This document shows positions 32,443 to 41,720 of a stretch of 64,000 bases of DNA, piece after piece. The notes beneath the pieces are model-generated. The model ran no database searches and was not told where the DNA came from. It saw only the letters and a list, made by a program, of their open reading frames with translations. The first letter of the stretch is position 1. The number at the start of each line of letters is the position of its first letter. Source of the stretch: CAYHCE01 sp964355015 (GTDB lineage Bacteria > Cyanobacteriota > Cyanobacteriia > PCC-6307 > Cyanobiaceae); contig CAYHCE010000001.1 of the NCBI GenBank assembly GCA_964355015.1, positions 62,001 to 126,000 of the forward strand, read 5' to 3'. The position numbers and the translations under genes were made by a program.

Positions 32443-32922
32443 ATGCGCCGCCTCTTCGCCGTTCTGATTTCCGCCCTGCTGATCTTCGGTTTCGCCCCCG
32501 TGGCCAATGCCGATGTGGCCGGGCTCACCCCCTGTGCGGAAAGCCCCCGCTTCCAGCAGCGCGCCAGCGCTGCCACCACTCCCCAGGCCCAGGCCCGGTT
32601 CGAGATGTACAGCCAGGCTGTCTGCGGCGCCGATGGCCTGCCCCACCTGATCGTGGATGGCCGCTGGAGCCATGCCGGTGATTTCCTGATCCCCGGTATT
32701 GCCTTCCTCTACATCGCCGGCTGCATCGGCTGGGCCGGTCGCAGCTACCTGCAGGCCATCCGTGGCAGCAAGGACGCCACCACCAAGGAGATCCAGATCG
32801 ATCTGGCCCTGGCGTTCAAGAGCACACTGGCAGCCGCCACCTGGCCCCTGGCCGCCTTCGGGGAGTTCACCAGCGGCAAGCTGCTCGAGTCGGACAGCAA
32901 GGTCACCGTTTCACCTCGCTGA
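32443..32922 (+). CDS. psaF: Photosystem I subunit III (PsaF)
   Basis: A 159-residue precursor: signal peptide of about 23 residues ending VANA, then a lumenal N-terminus beginning DVAGLTPC (two conserved Cys in TPC and AVCG), the plastocyanin/cytochrome c6 docking region, and membrane spans (FLIPGIAFLYIAGCIGWAGRSY; LAAATWPLAAFGEF). The ATG at 32443 is chosen for the signal peptide; longer ORFs are artefacts. psaJ follows after 132 bases, the usual psaF-psaJ order. Confidence 0.97.
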   Translation: MRRLFAVLISALLIFGFAPVANADVAGLTPCAESPRFQQRASAATTPQAQARFEMYSQAVCGADGLPHLIVDGRWSHAGDFLIPGIAFLYIAGCIGWAGRSYLQAIRGSKDATTKEIQIDLALAFKSTLAAATWPLAAFGEFTSGKLLESDSKVTVSPR

Positions 32923-33054
32923 ATCCTCCCGAGCCGATCCATCCAGAGTCGGTGTGCGAGCCCTCCTCTATCCCGTCCACTGACGGCAGTCCGAAGAGGG
33001 TCCTGAATGTTGCCGATCCCTTTTCTCCTAATAGCCCCATCACGGCCAGTTTCC

Positions 33055-33171
33055 ATGAAGAAATTCCTCACCACCGCTCCGGTCTTCGCCGCGATCTGGT
33101 TCACGATCACCGCAGGCATCATGATCGAGTTCAATCGCTTCTTCCCCGACCTGCTGTTCCACCCCCTCTGA
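33055..33171 (+). CDS. psaJ: Photosystem I subunit IX (PsaJ)
   Basis: A 38-residue single-span protein: MKKFLTTAPVFAAIWFTITA then GIMIEFNRFFPDLLFHPL. This is PsaJ in length and sequence; it packs beside PsaF in photosystem I. It is too short for standard ORF cut-offs. A strong terminator follows at 33203. Confidence 0.97.
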   Translation: MKKFLTTAPVFAAIWFTITAGIMIEFNRFFPDLLFHPL

Positions 33172-33202
33172 AGCCTGGCTCAGGCCTCATCGACCGCTCA
33201 GG

Positions 33203-33228
33203 GCGGCCCTCGGACGGGCCGCTTTTTT
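33203..33228 (+). terminator. Rho-independent terminator of psaF-psaJ
   Basis: Perfect 7-bp stem GCGGCCC/GGGCCGC with loop TCGGAC, followed directly by six T. It lies 31 bases past the psaJ stop, the clearest intrinsic terminator in the window. Confidence 0.92.
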
Positions 33229-33295
33229 CATGTCTGCTCCTCCCTCCTTGGGCTCCAGTCCTCGCGGGTCTCGCCTGTCAGCCATGGCAGGGGTG

Positions 33296-33871
33296 TCAGA
33301 CGGCGTCACTGAACCCCAGCAACAGCTCCAGCTCCTGCAGGGCCGTGTCCAGGTCGGCGTTCACCAACACGGCGTCGAACTCCGCCTCGGCCCTGAGTTC
33401 CTGGCGTGCGCGCGCCAGCCGCCGCTGGATGGCCTCCTCGTTGTCGGTGCCGCGGCCACGGATGCGCCGCTCCAGTTCCTCGATGCTGGGGGGCTTGATG
33501 AACAGCTGGAAGCCGGAGGGGAAGCTGCGTCGCACCTGGCGGGCTCCCTCCAGTTCGATCTCCAGCAGCACCGGTTGTCCGTCGGCCAGGTGGTTCTCCA
33601 CCGGCCCCCTCGGAGTGCCATAGAGGTTGCCGGCAAACTCGGCCCACTCCAGCAGACCCCCGTCACGCACCTCCTGTTCGAAGCGCTCGCGGCTCAGAAA
33701 GTAGTAATCCTGTCCGTCCCGCTCGCCGTTGCGGGGCGCACGTGTGGTGGCTGAAACGGACAGCCAGATGCGGGGGTGGCGCCGGAGCAGGGCCGACACG
33801 AGCGTGCCCTTGCCGACGCCGCTGGGGCCCGTGATCACGCTGAGCCGGCCGGCCGGGGCGGGCAAGGTCAT
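33296..33871 (-). CDS. gmk: Guanylate kinase
   Basis: A 191-residue nucleoside monophosphate kinase converting GMP to GDP. P-loop GPSGVGKG at 15-22, the GMP-binding SVSATTRAPRNGERDGQDYYF segment, and the lid region with RIRGRGTDNEE are present. ATG 33871 yields the normal N-terminus. It diverges from the NFACT gene at 33945, leaving 73 bases for both promoters. Confidence 0.96.
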   Translation of the reverse strand: MTLPAPAGRLSVITGPSGVGKGTLVSALLRRHPRIWLSVSATTRAPRNGERDGQDYYFLSRERFEQEVRDGGLLEWAEFAGNLYGTPRGPVENHLADGQPVLLEIELEGARQVRRSFPSGFQLFIKPPSIEELERRIRGRGTDNEEAIQRRLARARQELRAEAEFDAVLVNADLDTALQELELLLGFSDAV

Positions 33872-33944
33872 GCAGGGAGAAGACCGCTGGCCAGCAGAGT
33901 AGAAGCCCCCAGCACCCTGACCGGGGCCGCAGCCCACCCCGCCG

Positions 33945-35735
33945 ATGGCACCCATGTCGCTGCCCAGCCAGCCCTTCCAGGCGATGGATGTCACCAGCCT
34001 CCGGGCGGTGCTGGCGGAGCTGCGTCCCGCGTTGCTGCCCAGTCGCTTCGAGAAGGCGCAGCAACCCACGCCCCAGGCGCTGCAGCTCGGTCTGCGGGGC
34101 CTGCACGGCCGCCACTGGCTGGAGATCAGCTGGCTGGCTGAGGCCCCGCGGCTGCTGGCGATCGAGCCACCGCTCCGCAGGGGGGAGGGAAGCACCCTGG
34201 CCCGGCAGCTGCAGCATGGGCTGGCAGGGCTGGCCCTGGTGGAACTGGAGCAGAACGGCTGGGAGCGGGTGGTGGAGCTTCGCTTCGCCCCCCGTCCCGG
34301 CGAACCCGTCAGCCGCCGCCTGGTGGTGGAGCTGATGGGACGACACAGCAACCTGTTCCTGCTGGATGGGCCGGGCCGGGTGATCGCCCTGGCCCGGCAG
34401 GTGCGCCAGCAGCAGTCGCGTCTGCGGCCGATCGGCAGTGGCGATCTCTACGCGCCGCCTCCCAGGCTGCAGGGCGACGTCCCCAGCGCCGTCGAGAGCG
34501 CCGAGCGCTGGCGCCGCCGGCTGCAGCTGGTCCCTGTCAGCCTGAGCCGTGCCCTGCAGCAGAGCTACCAGGGCATCAGTCCCTCGTTGGCACTTCAGCT
34601 GGCGGGCGATCGGCCGGAGGAGTCCCGGCGGCTGCTGGACACCCTGGTGGGGGACCTGGAGGAGGCCCAGTGGCTGGAGCTCTGGAGTCAGTGGCGGCGC
34701 TGGCTTGCGGATCTGGAGGAGGAGCGTTTCGGTTTTGCCAGCGGGGGTGCCACCGCCTACCGCTGCTGGGGCACCGCGGCGCCGGGGCCGGTGAACCGGC
34801 CCCTGGCCGCCTTCTACGGCGAGAGGCTGGCCTGCCTGGAGCTGCAGCGGCGGTTCCAGCAGCTGGAACAGCGGTTGGTGGGCGCCCGCGAACGACAGGA
34901 GCGGCAACGGGCTGAGCAGCAGGCCCTGCTCGAACAGGTGGAGAACAGCGACGTGCTGCAGCGGCAGGCCGATGGCCTGCTCTGTCTGGCCCATCCCTCC
35001 CGCGATCAGGTGGCCGAGGCCCAGGCGCTCTACAAGCGGGCGCGGCGTCTGCGGCGCTCCGTGGCGGCGATCACACCGCGGCTGGAGAAGCACGATCGCC
35101 AACTCGAGCGGATCGACGCCAGCCTGGCCTTCCTGGCCTTGCACCGGGCGGACGGTGTCGCTGCCGCCGCAGAGGGCACGCTGGAGGATCGGGCCCGTTC
35201 GGCCCGTCAGGCTCTGGTCGAGCTGGAGGCGCTGGAGCAGGAGGCTGAAGAGCTGCTCGTTCGCAGCGGCGTCGAGAGCCGTGCTAGCCGCCGCCGTTCC
35301 GGCCCTCCGGACCCCGCCACCATGCCGCGCCCCCTGGAGCTGCGCACCCCTGGAGGCCTGCGGGTGCAGGTGGGGCGCAACCACCGCCAGAACGAATGGA
35401 TCAGCCTGCGCCAGGCCCGTCGCGGCGACCTCTGGTTCCATGCCCAGGAATGTCCGGGCAGCCATGTGATGCTCAAGGCGTCGGAAGTGCCCGCCGTCGA
35501 GGGGGACCTGCAGGTGGCGGCCGATCTGGCCGCCCACTTCAGCCGCGCCCGCGGTAACGCCCGGGTGCCGGTGCTGATGGTGCCCGGTGACCAGTTGCAG
35601 CGGATCGCCGGCACCGGCCCGGGCACGGTGAGCCACAGGGGCGGTGAGGTGGTGTGGGCCCGACCGGAGCGGGCCGCTCGCTGGCTCGCCGCGACTCCGC
35701 CCCTGCCTAGCCTCGCCCCGGAGCCAGGGCCATGA
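33945..35735 (+). CDS. rqcH: NFACT/RqcH-family ribosome quality control protein
   Basis: A roughly 596-residue NFACT-family protein (often annotated as fibronectin-binding). It has an NFACT-N domain (TSLRAVLAELRPALLPSRFEKAQQP, LVVELMGRHSNLFLLD), HhH and coiled-coil middle (about 300-440), and an NFACT-R/DUF814 domain (RRGDLWFHAQECPGSHVMLKA). Homologues bind stalled 50S subunits and direct C-terminal Ala tailing. An ATG at 33984 (MDVTSLRAV) is an alternative start. The stop overlaps the tatC ATG by four bases. Confidence 0.88.
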   Translation: MAPMSLPSQPFQAMDVTSLRAVLAELRPALLPSRFEKAQQPTPQALQLGLRGLHGRHWLEISWLAEAPRLLAIEPPLRRGEGSTLARQLQHGLAGLALVELEQNGWERVVELRFAPRPGEPVSRRLVVELMGRHSNLFLLDGPGRVIALARQVRQQQSRLRPIGSGDLYAPPPRLQGDVPSAVESAERWRRRLQLVPVSLSRALQQSYQGISPSLALQLAGDRPEESRRLLDTLVGDLEEAQWLELWSQWRRWLADLEEERFGFASGGATAYRCWGTAAPGPVNRPLAAFYGERLACLELQRRFQQLEQRLVGARERQERQRAEQQALLEQVENSDVLQRQADGLLCLAHPSRDQVAEAQALYKRARRLRRSVAAITPRLEKHDRQLERIDASLAFLALHRADGVAAAAEGTLEDRARSARQALVELEALEQEAEELLVRSGVESRASRRRSGPPDPATMPRPLELRTPGGLRVQVGRNHRQNEWISLRQARRGDLWFHAQECPGSHVMLKASEVPAVEGDLQVAADLAAHFSRARGNARVPVLMVPGDQLQRIAGTGPGTVSHRGGEVVWARPERAARWLAATPPLPSLAPEPGP

Positions 35736-36526
35736 ACGAACCCACCAACCCTTCCCCAGCCGCGGCGCCCCCGCCGCCGATCCGGGTCCCCCTTCCGGAC
35801 GAGTTTCCCGGCGAGGTGGAGATGAGCCTCGTGGACCATCTCGAGGAGCTGCGGCGGCGGGTGCTTCGCAGCCTGCTGGCCCTGCTGGTGGCCGCTGCCG
35901 CCTGCCTTGCCCTGGTGCGCCCCCTGGTGCGGCTGCTTGAGGTCCCCGCTGAGGGGATGCGCTTCCTGCAGCTGGCGCCGGGCGAATTCCTGTTCGTCTC
36001 CCTCAAGGTGGCGGGCTATGCCGGGCTCACCCTGGCCTTGCCCTACATCCTCTACGAGGTTCTTTCCTTCGTGCTGCCGGGCCTCAGCCGCCGCGAGCGA
36101 CGGCTGGTGGCGCCGGCGGTGGCGGCCTCGGCGGTGCTGTTCATGACCGGGCTTATCTTCGCCTGGTGGGCGCTGCTGCCGGCCGCCCTGCGCTTTCTGG
36201 TCAGTTACGGCGCCGATGTGGTCGAGCCGATCTGGTCAATCGAACGCTACCTGGATTTCGTGCTGCTGCTGATGGTGGCCACTGGCCTCGCTTTCCAGCT
36301 GCCCGTGCTGCAGCTGCTGCTCGGTGCCTTCGGCCTGATCCGCGCCGCCACGATGCTGGCGGCCTGGCGCTGGGTGGTACTGGTGGCGGCCCTGGCTGGG
36401 GCCGTGCTCACCCCCTCCACCGACCCGGTGACCATGCTGCTGCTGACCGGCGCGATCACGGCCTTGTTCCTGGTGGGGGTGGGCCTGGTGGCACTGGCCG
36501 AACGGCTGCGGCCCCAGCCGGCCTGA
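35732..36526 (+). CDS. tatC: Sec-independent protein translocase TatC
   Basis: A 264-residue membrane protein with six spans, the receptor of the twin-arginine pathway in thylakoid and plasma membranes. The N-terminal signature DHLEELRRRVLRSL is at about residues 35-48, and the periplasmic EFLFVSLKVA...LPYILYEVLSFVLPGL region follows. Its Rieske substrate PetC is encoded nearby at 37005. The start codon overlaps the upstream stop (ATGA). Confidence 0.96.
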   Translation: MNEPTNPSPAAAPPPPIRVPLPDEFPGEVEMSLVDHLEELRRRVLRSLLALLVAAAACLALVRPLVRLLEVPAEGMRFLQLAPGEFLFVSLKVAGYAGLTLALPYILYEVLSFVLPGLSRRERRLVAPAVAASAVLFMTGLIFAWWALLPAALRFLVSYGADVVEPIWSIERYLDFVLLLMVATGLAFQLPVLQLLLGAFGLIRAATMLAAWRWVVLVAALAGAVLTPSTDPVTMLLLTGAITALFLVGVGLVALAERLRPQPA

Positions 36527-36542
36527 GCCCCGCTGCTCCGGC

Positions 36543-36878
36543 TCAGAGCAGGAACTCGCTGGCGCGGCCATCGCCAGCGGGTTCGAGGGCCAGGCTCATC
36601 GCCTTGCCCAGCCGCGGCCGCTCGCGGGTGGTGCTCAGCCACTGACGCACCTGCTCCGCCACCCCGAGACCGTTGAGCACCTCCAGCAGCTCCCGCAGCC
36701 TGGCTTCGTACGCCTCGGCGTCGAGCGGGAACGACTGCTGCTCCAGATACCCCCACATCACCTGCAGGTAGAGCCGGCCGCGACGGGGGACCAGCTGCAG
36801 GTCGTAGGAGGCCTGCCAGCGGGAGCGCAGCAGCTCGAGCACTTCCTCGAACCGGAGTGGCTGCGGGGCGGACGGCAC
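36543..36878 (-). CDS. DUF3067-family protein
   Basis: A 111-residue soluble protein from GTG 36878 matching the cyanobacterial/plastid DUF3067 pattern: VLELLRSRWQASYDLQL, RGRLYLQVMWGYLEQQSFPL, and a C-terminal RPRLGKAMSL. An ATG at 36965 would add 29 residues that overlap the petC promoter and lack family resemblance. Function not established. Divergent from petC. Confidence 0.82.
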   Translation of the reverse strand: MPSAPQPLRFEEVLELLRSRWQASYDLQLVPRRGRLYLQVMWGYLEQQSFPLDAEAYEARLRELLEVLNGLGVAEQVRQWLSTTRERPRLGKAMSLALEPAGDGRASEFLL

Positions 36879-36962
36879 GGCGGTATGGGGAGGCTCACGA
36901 CAGCATGTTGCGGCGCCCGACCAGACCCCTGTCGTGCCAAAGCGTGGCGGCAGGGCAGCGGT

Positions 36963-36968
36963 CATAAT
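36963..36968 (+). promoter_or_regulatory. Probable -10 element of petC-petA
   Basis: CATAAT, 37 bases before the petC ATG, in otherwise GC-rich sequence. The -35 position is poor. A start site near 36975 would give a leader of about 30 bases. Confidence 0.4.
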
Positions 36969-37004
36969 GTCGCCACGTCGCTTCGGCAGCAAGGAACGCC
37001 TCGT

Positions 37005-37541
37005 ATGACCCAGATCCCTGTGAGCGATGTGCCCGGAATGGGTCGTCGGCAGTTCATGAATCTGCTCACCTTCGGTTCGGTCACCGGTGTCGCCCTGGGT
37101 GCTCTCTACCCGGTGGTGAACTACTTCATCCCGCCGAAGGCCGCCGGCAGCGGCGGCGGCACCACCGCCAGGGACGAGCTGGGCAACACCGTCACCGCCA
37201 GTGGCTGGCTCGCCACCCACAAGGAAGGCGACCGCAGCCTGGTCCAGGGTCTCAAGGGCGATCCCACCTACCTGCTGGTGGAAGGCGCCGATGCGATCGG
37301 CAGCTACGGAATCAATGCCATCTGCACCCACCTTGGCTGCGTTGTGCCCTGGAACAGCGGAGCCAACAAGTTCATCTGCCCCTGCCACGGCAGCCAGTAC
37401 GACGCCACCGGGATGGTGGTGCGTGGCCCCGCGCCCCTCTCTCTGGCCCTGGCGAACGTGTCGGTCGAGAATGACACCGTCTTCCTGAGCCCTTGGACCG
37501 CCACCGATTTCCGCACCGGCGACAAGCCGTGGTGGGCCTGA
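37005..37541 (+). CDS. petC: Cytochrome b6f Rieske iron-sulfur protein
   Basis: A 178-residue Rieske protein. A twin-arginine-like GRRQF precedes the membrane helix (FMNLLTFGSVTGVALGALYP). The [2Fe-2S] ligands are C107 and H109 (CTHLGC) and C125 and H128 (CPCHGS), with disulfide cysteines C112 and C127. It passes electrons from plastoquinol to cytochrome f. petA follows after 46 bases, the standard petCA operon. Confidence 0.98.
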   Translation: MTQIPVSDVPGMGRRQFMNLLTFGSVTGVALGALYPVVNYFIPPKAAGSGGGTTARDELGNTVTASGWLATHKEGDRSLVQGLKGDPTYLLVEGADAIGSYGINAICTHLGCVVPWNSGANKFICPCHGSQYDATGMVVRGPAPLSLALANVSVENDTVFLSPWTATDFRTGDKPWWA

Positions 37542-37587
37542 TCGTCCGCGCTTTCCGCCCCAACCGTCGCCCGTTCGCCCACCCCCC

Positions 37588-38520
37588 ATGCGTCGCTCCC
37601 TCTCCCTGCTGCTGAGCTCCCTGCTCGTGTCCGCTGCGCTGCTTCTGGCCCCTCAGGCCAGCTGGGCCTACCCGTTCTGGGCCCAGCAGAACTACGCCAG
37701 CCCGCGCGAGGCCACGGGCAAGATCGTCTGCGCCAACTGCCACCTGGCCAAGAAGGCCACCCAGGTGGAAGTGCCGCAGGCCGTGATGCCTGACACGGTG
37801 TTCAAAGCGGTTGTGAAGATCCCTTACGACACCGCCGTCCAGCAGGTGGGTGCCGACGGCAGCCGCAGCGGCCTCAACGTGGGTGCCGTGGTGATGCTGC
37901 CCGACGGCTTCAAGCTCGCCCCGCAGGATCGCCTCACCGAGGAGCTGAAGGAGGAAACCGCAGGGGTGTACTACACCCAGTACTCCGATAACGACCCCAA
38001 CATCCTGCTGGTGGGCCCCCTGCCCGGTGACCAGCACCAGGAGATCGTCTTCCCGATCCTTTCGCCTGACCCCGGCACCGACGCTGCCATCCATTTCGGC
38101 AAGTACTCGATCCACGTAGGCGGCAACCGGGGCCGCGGCCAGGTGTATCCCACAGGTGAGAAGACCAACAACACCGTGTACACGGCTTCGGCAGCCGGCA
38201 CCGTCAGCGCCATCAGCGCCGGCGAGAACGGCGCCTCCGTGGTGGAGATCCTCACCGCCGATGGCGTCAGCGTCAGCGACACCATTCCCGCAGGACCCAC
38301 ACTGGCGGTGGGCGTGGGCGATGTGGTGGAAGCCGGTGCTCCTCTCTCCGATGATCCCAACGTGGGCGGCTTCGGTCAGCTCGATGCCGAGATCGTGCTC
38401 CAGAACCCCGTTCGCCTCTACGGCATGCTCGCCTTCTTCGCCGCCGTGGCGCTGGCCCAGATCCTGCTGGTACTGAAGAAGAAGCAGGTCGAGAAGGTGC
38501 AGGCGGCCGAAGGCATCTGA
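37588..38520 (+). CDS. petA: Cytochrome f
   Basis: A 310-residue precursor with a signal peptide ending ASWA, so the mature chain begins YPFWAQQ; the Tyr N-terminus (Y28) is a haem ligand. The haem-binding CANCH is at 48-52. A large lumenal beta domain and a C-terminal membrane helix (YGMLAFFAAVALAQILLVL) follow. Partner of petC in the cytochrome b6f complex. Confidence 0.98.
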   Translation: MRRSLSLLLSSLLVSAALLLAPQASWAYPFWAQQNYASPREATGKIVCANCHLAKKATQVEVPQAVMPDTVFKAVVKIPYDTAVQQVGADGSRSGLNVGAVVMLPDGFKLAPQDRLTEELKEETAGVYYTQYSDNDPNILLVGPLPGDQHQEIVFPILSPDPGTDAAIHFGKYSIHVGGNRGRGQVYPTGEKTNNTVYTASAAGTVSAISAGENGASVVEILTADGVSVSDTIPAGPTLAVGVGDVVEAGAPLSDDPNVGGFGQLDAEIVLQNPVRLYGMLAFFAAVALAQILLVLKKKQVEKVQAAEGI

Positions 38521-38554
38521 GCCCCCAGTCCAGCCCTTCGTCCGAAACGATGCG

Positions 38555-39448
38555 TTGACGCTCTCCCTCCCTGCCTCGGCCCTGGCCGTGTTCACCTCTC
38601 CAGGGCCCCTGCTGTTTCAGCTGGGCCCCTTTTCCCTGCGCTGGTACGGCCTGCTGATCGCCCTGGCGGTGCTGGCGGGCCTGCTGCTGTCCACCCGGCT
38701 GGGGCGATCACGGGGCATCGATCCGGTGCTGATCGCCGATCTCCTGCCCCTGCTGGTGCTGGCCGCCGTGATCGGGGCCCGTACCTATTACGTGCTGCTT
38801 GAGTGGCGCCAGTACCAGCTGAACTGGCTCGAGGCCCTGGCCATCTGGCGGGGCGGCATCGCCATCCACGGTGCCCTGCTGGGCGGCACTCTGGCCCTGA
38901 TCGCCTACAGCCGCTGGCGCAGACTGGCCTTCTGGAACCTGCTCGACGTCATCGTGCCGTCGGTGGCGTTGGGGCAGGCGATCGGCCGCTGGGGCAACTT
39001 CTTCAACTCAGAAGCGTTCGGTCTGCCCACCGACCTGCCCTGGAAGCTATACATCCCGTCAGTCAACAGACCTGCGCCCTTCCTTGACCAGCAGTACTTT
39101 CACCCCACCTTCCTCTACGAGTCCATCTGGAACCTCGGGGTGATGGCCCTGCTGCTCAGCCTCTTCCGGCTCGGGATCAAAGGCAGGATCCGATTGCCGA
39201 ACGGAGCCATCAGCTGCGTCTATCTGATCAGTTACAGCCTGGGCCGCTTCTGGATCGAGGGTCTTCGCACCGATCCCCTCTGTCTGTTCTCCACCCCGCC
39301 CTTCTGTGAGGGTGGCCTGCGCATGGCCCAGCTGATGAGCCTGCTGCTGATCGCCCTCGGGGGCTTCGGTCTCTGGTTCCTCTACGGCCGCCGCCGCCCG
39401 CTGCCCGACCCCGGTGGTGAGCTGTCGGTTCCCAGGAGCGCACCTTGA
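38555..39448 (+). CDS. lgt: Prolipoprotein diacylglyceryl transferase
   Basis: Up to 297 residues with about seven spans. Signature segments are YYVLLEW, WRGGIAIHGALLGG with the catalytic His region, and GRWGNFFNSEAFG, the Lgt signature. It attaches diacylglycerol to the lipobox Cys of lipoproteins such as the binding protein at 15384. Start: TTG 38555, or GTG at 38588 giving a shorter N-terminus. Its stop overlaps the TTG start of cobM. Confidence 0.94.
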   Translation: MTLSLPASALAVFTSPGPLLFQLGPFSLRWYGLLIALAVLAGLLLSTRLGRSRGIDPVLIADLLPLLVLAAVIGARTYYVLLEWRQYQLNWLEALAIWRGGIAIHGALLGGTLALIAYSRWRRLAFWNLLDVIVPSVALGQAIGRWGNFFNSEAFGLPTDLPWKLYIPSVNRPAPFLDQQYFHPTFLYESIWNLGVMALLLSLFRLGIKGRIRLPNGAISCVYLISYSLGRFWIEGLRTDPLCLFSTPPFCEGGLRMAQLMSLLLIALGGFGLWFLYGRRRPLPDPGGELSVPRSAP

Positions 39449-40221
39449 GGTCCATCGTCCGGATCGTGGGAGCGGGTCCCGGGGCCGTCGATCTGATGAC
39501 CGTGCGGGCTCTGCACGCTGTGGAGGCCGCCGAGGTGCTCGTCTGGACCGATTCGCTTGTCCCCCCTCAGATCGCCGCGCTGGCGCCCGTGGCCTGCGAG
39601 CGGATCCGCACCAGCAACCTCACGCTCGAGCAGGTGATGGCCGTGGTGATCGAACGTGCTCTCGCCGGCAGAAGGGTGGTGCGCCTGCACGATGGTGATC
39701 CCTGTCTCTATGGCGCCCTGGCCGAACAGATCTGCCGCCTGGCCGATGCCGGGCTCGAGGTGGAGGTGGTGCCGGGGCTGAGTGCGTACCAGGCCACGGC
39801 AGCGGCGCTGGGAGCGGAACTCACGATTCCGGGCTTGGTGCAGACGATCGTGCTCAGCCGTGCCGGCGGCCGCACCGGCGTTCCGGAGCGGGAATCCCTG
39901 GCCCGTCTGGCGGCCCTGCGCGCCTCCCTCTGCCTCTATCTGAGTGCCCGGCATGTGGACGAGGTCCAGCAGGTTCTGTTGGAGCACTACCCCGCCGAGA
40001 CCCCCGTCGCGATTGGGTATCGGGTGAGCTGGCCGGACCAGTGGCTCAGCGTTGTGCCGCTGGATCGGATGGCGGCCGTCAGCCTGGAGCGTGGGTTGAT
40101 CCGAACCACGCTCTACGTCGTCAGTCCTGCCCTGGCTGCACCGACCCAGGCCCGCTCCCGGCTCTACTGGGCCGGCCACGATCATCTGTTCCGTCCGGCT
40201 TCAGCATCCTCCTCCCCGTAG
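39445..40221 (+). CDS. cobM: Precorrin-4 C11-methyltransferase
   Basis: A 258-residue tetrapyrrole methylase. N-terminal VRIVGAGPGAVDLMTVRAL, the RLHDGDPCLYGAL SAM-binding segment and VEVVPGLSAYQATAAALG are typical, and the DSLVP and EQVM features fit CobM/CbiF rather than other methylases. It adds a methyl at C11 in corrin (B12-type) synthesis. Start TTG overlaps lgt. Its last 40 bases overlap the 3' end of mqo on the other strand. Confidence 0.9.
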   Translation: MRSIVRIVGAGPGAVDLMTVRALHAVEAAEVLVWTDSLVPPQIAALAPVACERIRTSNLTLEQVMAVVIERALAGRRVVRLHDGDPCLYGALAEQICRLADAGLEVEVVPGLSAYQATAAALGAELTIPGLVQTIVLSRAGGRTGVPERESLARLAALRASLCLYLSARHVDEVQQVLLEHYPAETPVAIGYRVSWPDQWLSVVPLDRMAAVSLERGLIRTTLYVVSPALAAPTQARSRLYWAGHDHLFRPASASSSP

Positions 40222-41720
40222 AGCTCCCGGGCGAGGAGCCCGCGGTCGAAGCCGCAGCCCAGCCTGGCCACGATCTCCTCCAGGTCGGTGGCAGCGTTGC
40301 CCAGGCAGCAGGTGCCCCCCGGTGAAGGGGTCACGTTGAACACCAGCCCCGGAAGGGGCTGGATCCGGGCCTCCCCGAGCATCAGGCGACGTTCACGCTT
40401 GTCGATCAGCTGCGGGCGCACGCCGCCGTAGCCCTTGGCGAAGCGCAGATCCTCTAGCCGCATGCCGGGCACGATCTTGCGGGCATCGCGCAGAAACAAT
40501 CGGCGCCTCAGCCATGGCACCTCGAACAGCAGGTTGCGAAGGATGTAGTGGCGAATATCGGCGACGCGGAATAGCTGCCAGAACACTGCCAGCACGGACC
40601 AGTCAAGCCGAAGCACCTGCAGGAACTCGAAGAAGGAGGCCGGCCGGTAGCGCTCCAGCAGAGGCAGCAGCAGGGCCGTGGGCCCGAAACGGGTCTTGCC
40701 GGTGCTGCGCACGTCCGGGTCGCCGTGCAGGGCGGCGAAGGGCAGCTTGTCGTTCTGCACGGTGTAGACCTTGCCGCGCAGGAGATCGGGGGTGAAGTAG
40801 AAGCTGCCGGCCACTGGCAGACAGGAGTACTCCAGGCCGTGGCCCATGCGCTGCGCCATCAGCAGGCTGTGGGCGCCGGCGCTCACCACCACGTGGCGGG
40901 CCCGGATCCTGCGCTCACCGGCGGGGCCGCGGGCCATCACCAGAAACCCATCGCCCGCGGGGGTGATGCGCTCCACCTTGGTGCGCAGCTGCAGATCGAG
41001 GCGCCGCTCGACGCCGGCCACGGCGGCACGGGCCTGGGCCACGAATGCCTCGGAGAGGGCCTCGTAATCCACGGCTGTGTAGGTGCGGCGGATGCCGATC
41101 GCCACCAGTTCTTCGGTCCGCAGCACGCCGTCGACGCAGGCCACCGCCGGCTCCCAGGCAGCGATGTCCTCCTTCTCCAGCAGCTCCATCGCGGGGAAGT
41201 GGGGCGAGAACTCCTCGAAGCGGCGGCGCAGGAAGGCGCATTCCCACGCCCCCACCCCGAGCACCATCTTCGGCGTGCGGTAGACACAGCTTTCCCGCCT
41301 GGACGGATCGAGCAGCTCGGCGAAACGGACGATCATCTCGGCCGTCCGCTTCACCCGCAGTGCCTTTTCCAGGCTGTAGTTGGTCTCGATGTCGCCGTAG
41401 TGAATGGTCTGGCTGTTGTTGCTCGCCTTCGAGTTCACCTGGGCGAGCCGGTCGTAGCGCTCCAGCAGTGCGATCCGGGGCAGGTCGGTGTAGCGGGCCA
41501 GCTCGAACAGCAGGGCGGTGCCGCACACCCCGCCGCCCACGATCAGCACGTCCACTTCCTGCAGGGCCGGATCCGGATCTCCCTCGGCCGTGCTGGCGGT
41601 GGCCCCACTGGCGGAGGCCGTGCTGGCTGGGGAGGTGCTGGCTGCGGAGGACACGCGGCAGGGTCGGAGCGGCTGCGTCAATTGTTCATGGTCGTGGGGC
41701 TCCTCGTCGCGGTTCCGCAT
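40182..41720 (-). CDS. mqo: Malate:quinone oxidoreductase, Helicobacter type
   Basis: A 512-residue FAD-dependent protein. After a disordered Ser/Ala-rich N-terminus (1-53), the FAD motif VDVLIVGGGVCGTALL is at about 57-71, followed by NSKASNNSQTIHYGDIETNYSLEKALRVK, which matches the Mqo form described in Helicobacter and relatives rather than the classical E. coli type. It would oxidise malate and reduce membrane quinone. A related DAO-family 2-hydroxyacid oxidase is the alternative. The ATG at 41720 overlaps the stop of a tiny upstream ORF. Confidence 0.8.
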   Translation of the reverse strand: MRNRDEEPHDHEQLTQPLRPCRVSSAASTSPASTASASGATASTAEGDPDPALQEVDVLIVGGGVCGTALLFELARYTDLPRIALLERYDRLAQVNSKASNNSQTIHYGDIETNYSLEKALRVKRTAEMIVRFAELLDPSRRESCVYRTPKMVLGVGAWECAFLRRRFEEFSPHFPAMELLEKEDIAAWEPAVACVDGVLRTEELVAIGIRRTYTAVDYEALSEAFVAQARAAVAGVERRLDLQLRTKVERITPAGDGFLVMARGPAGERRIRARHVVVSAGAHSLLMAQRMGHGLEYSCLPVAGSFYFTPDLLRGKVYTVQNDKLPFAALHGDPDVRSTGKTRFGPTALLLPLLERYRPASFFEFLQVLRLDWSVLAVFWQLFRVADIRHYILRNLLFEVPWLRRRLFLRDARKIVPGMRLEDLRFAKGYGGVRPQLIDKRERRLMLGEARIQPLPGLVFNVTPSPGGTCCLGNAATDLEEIVARLGCGFDRGLLARELYGEEDAEAGRNR

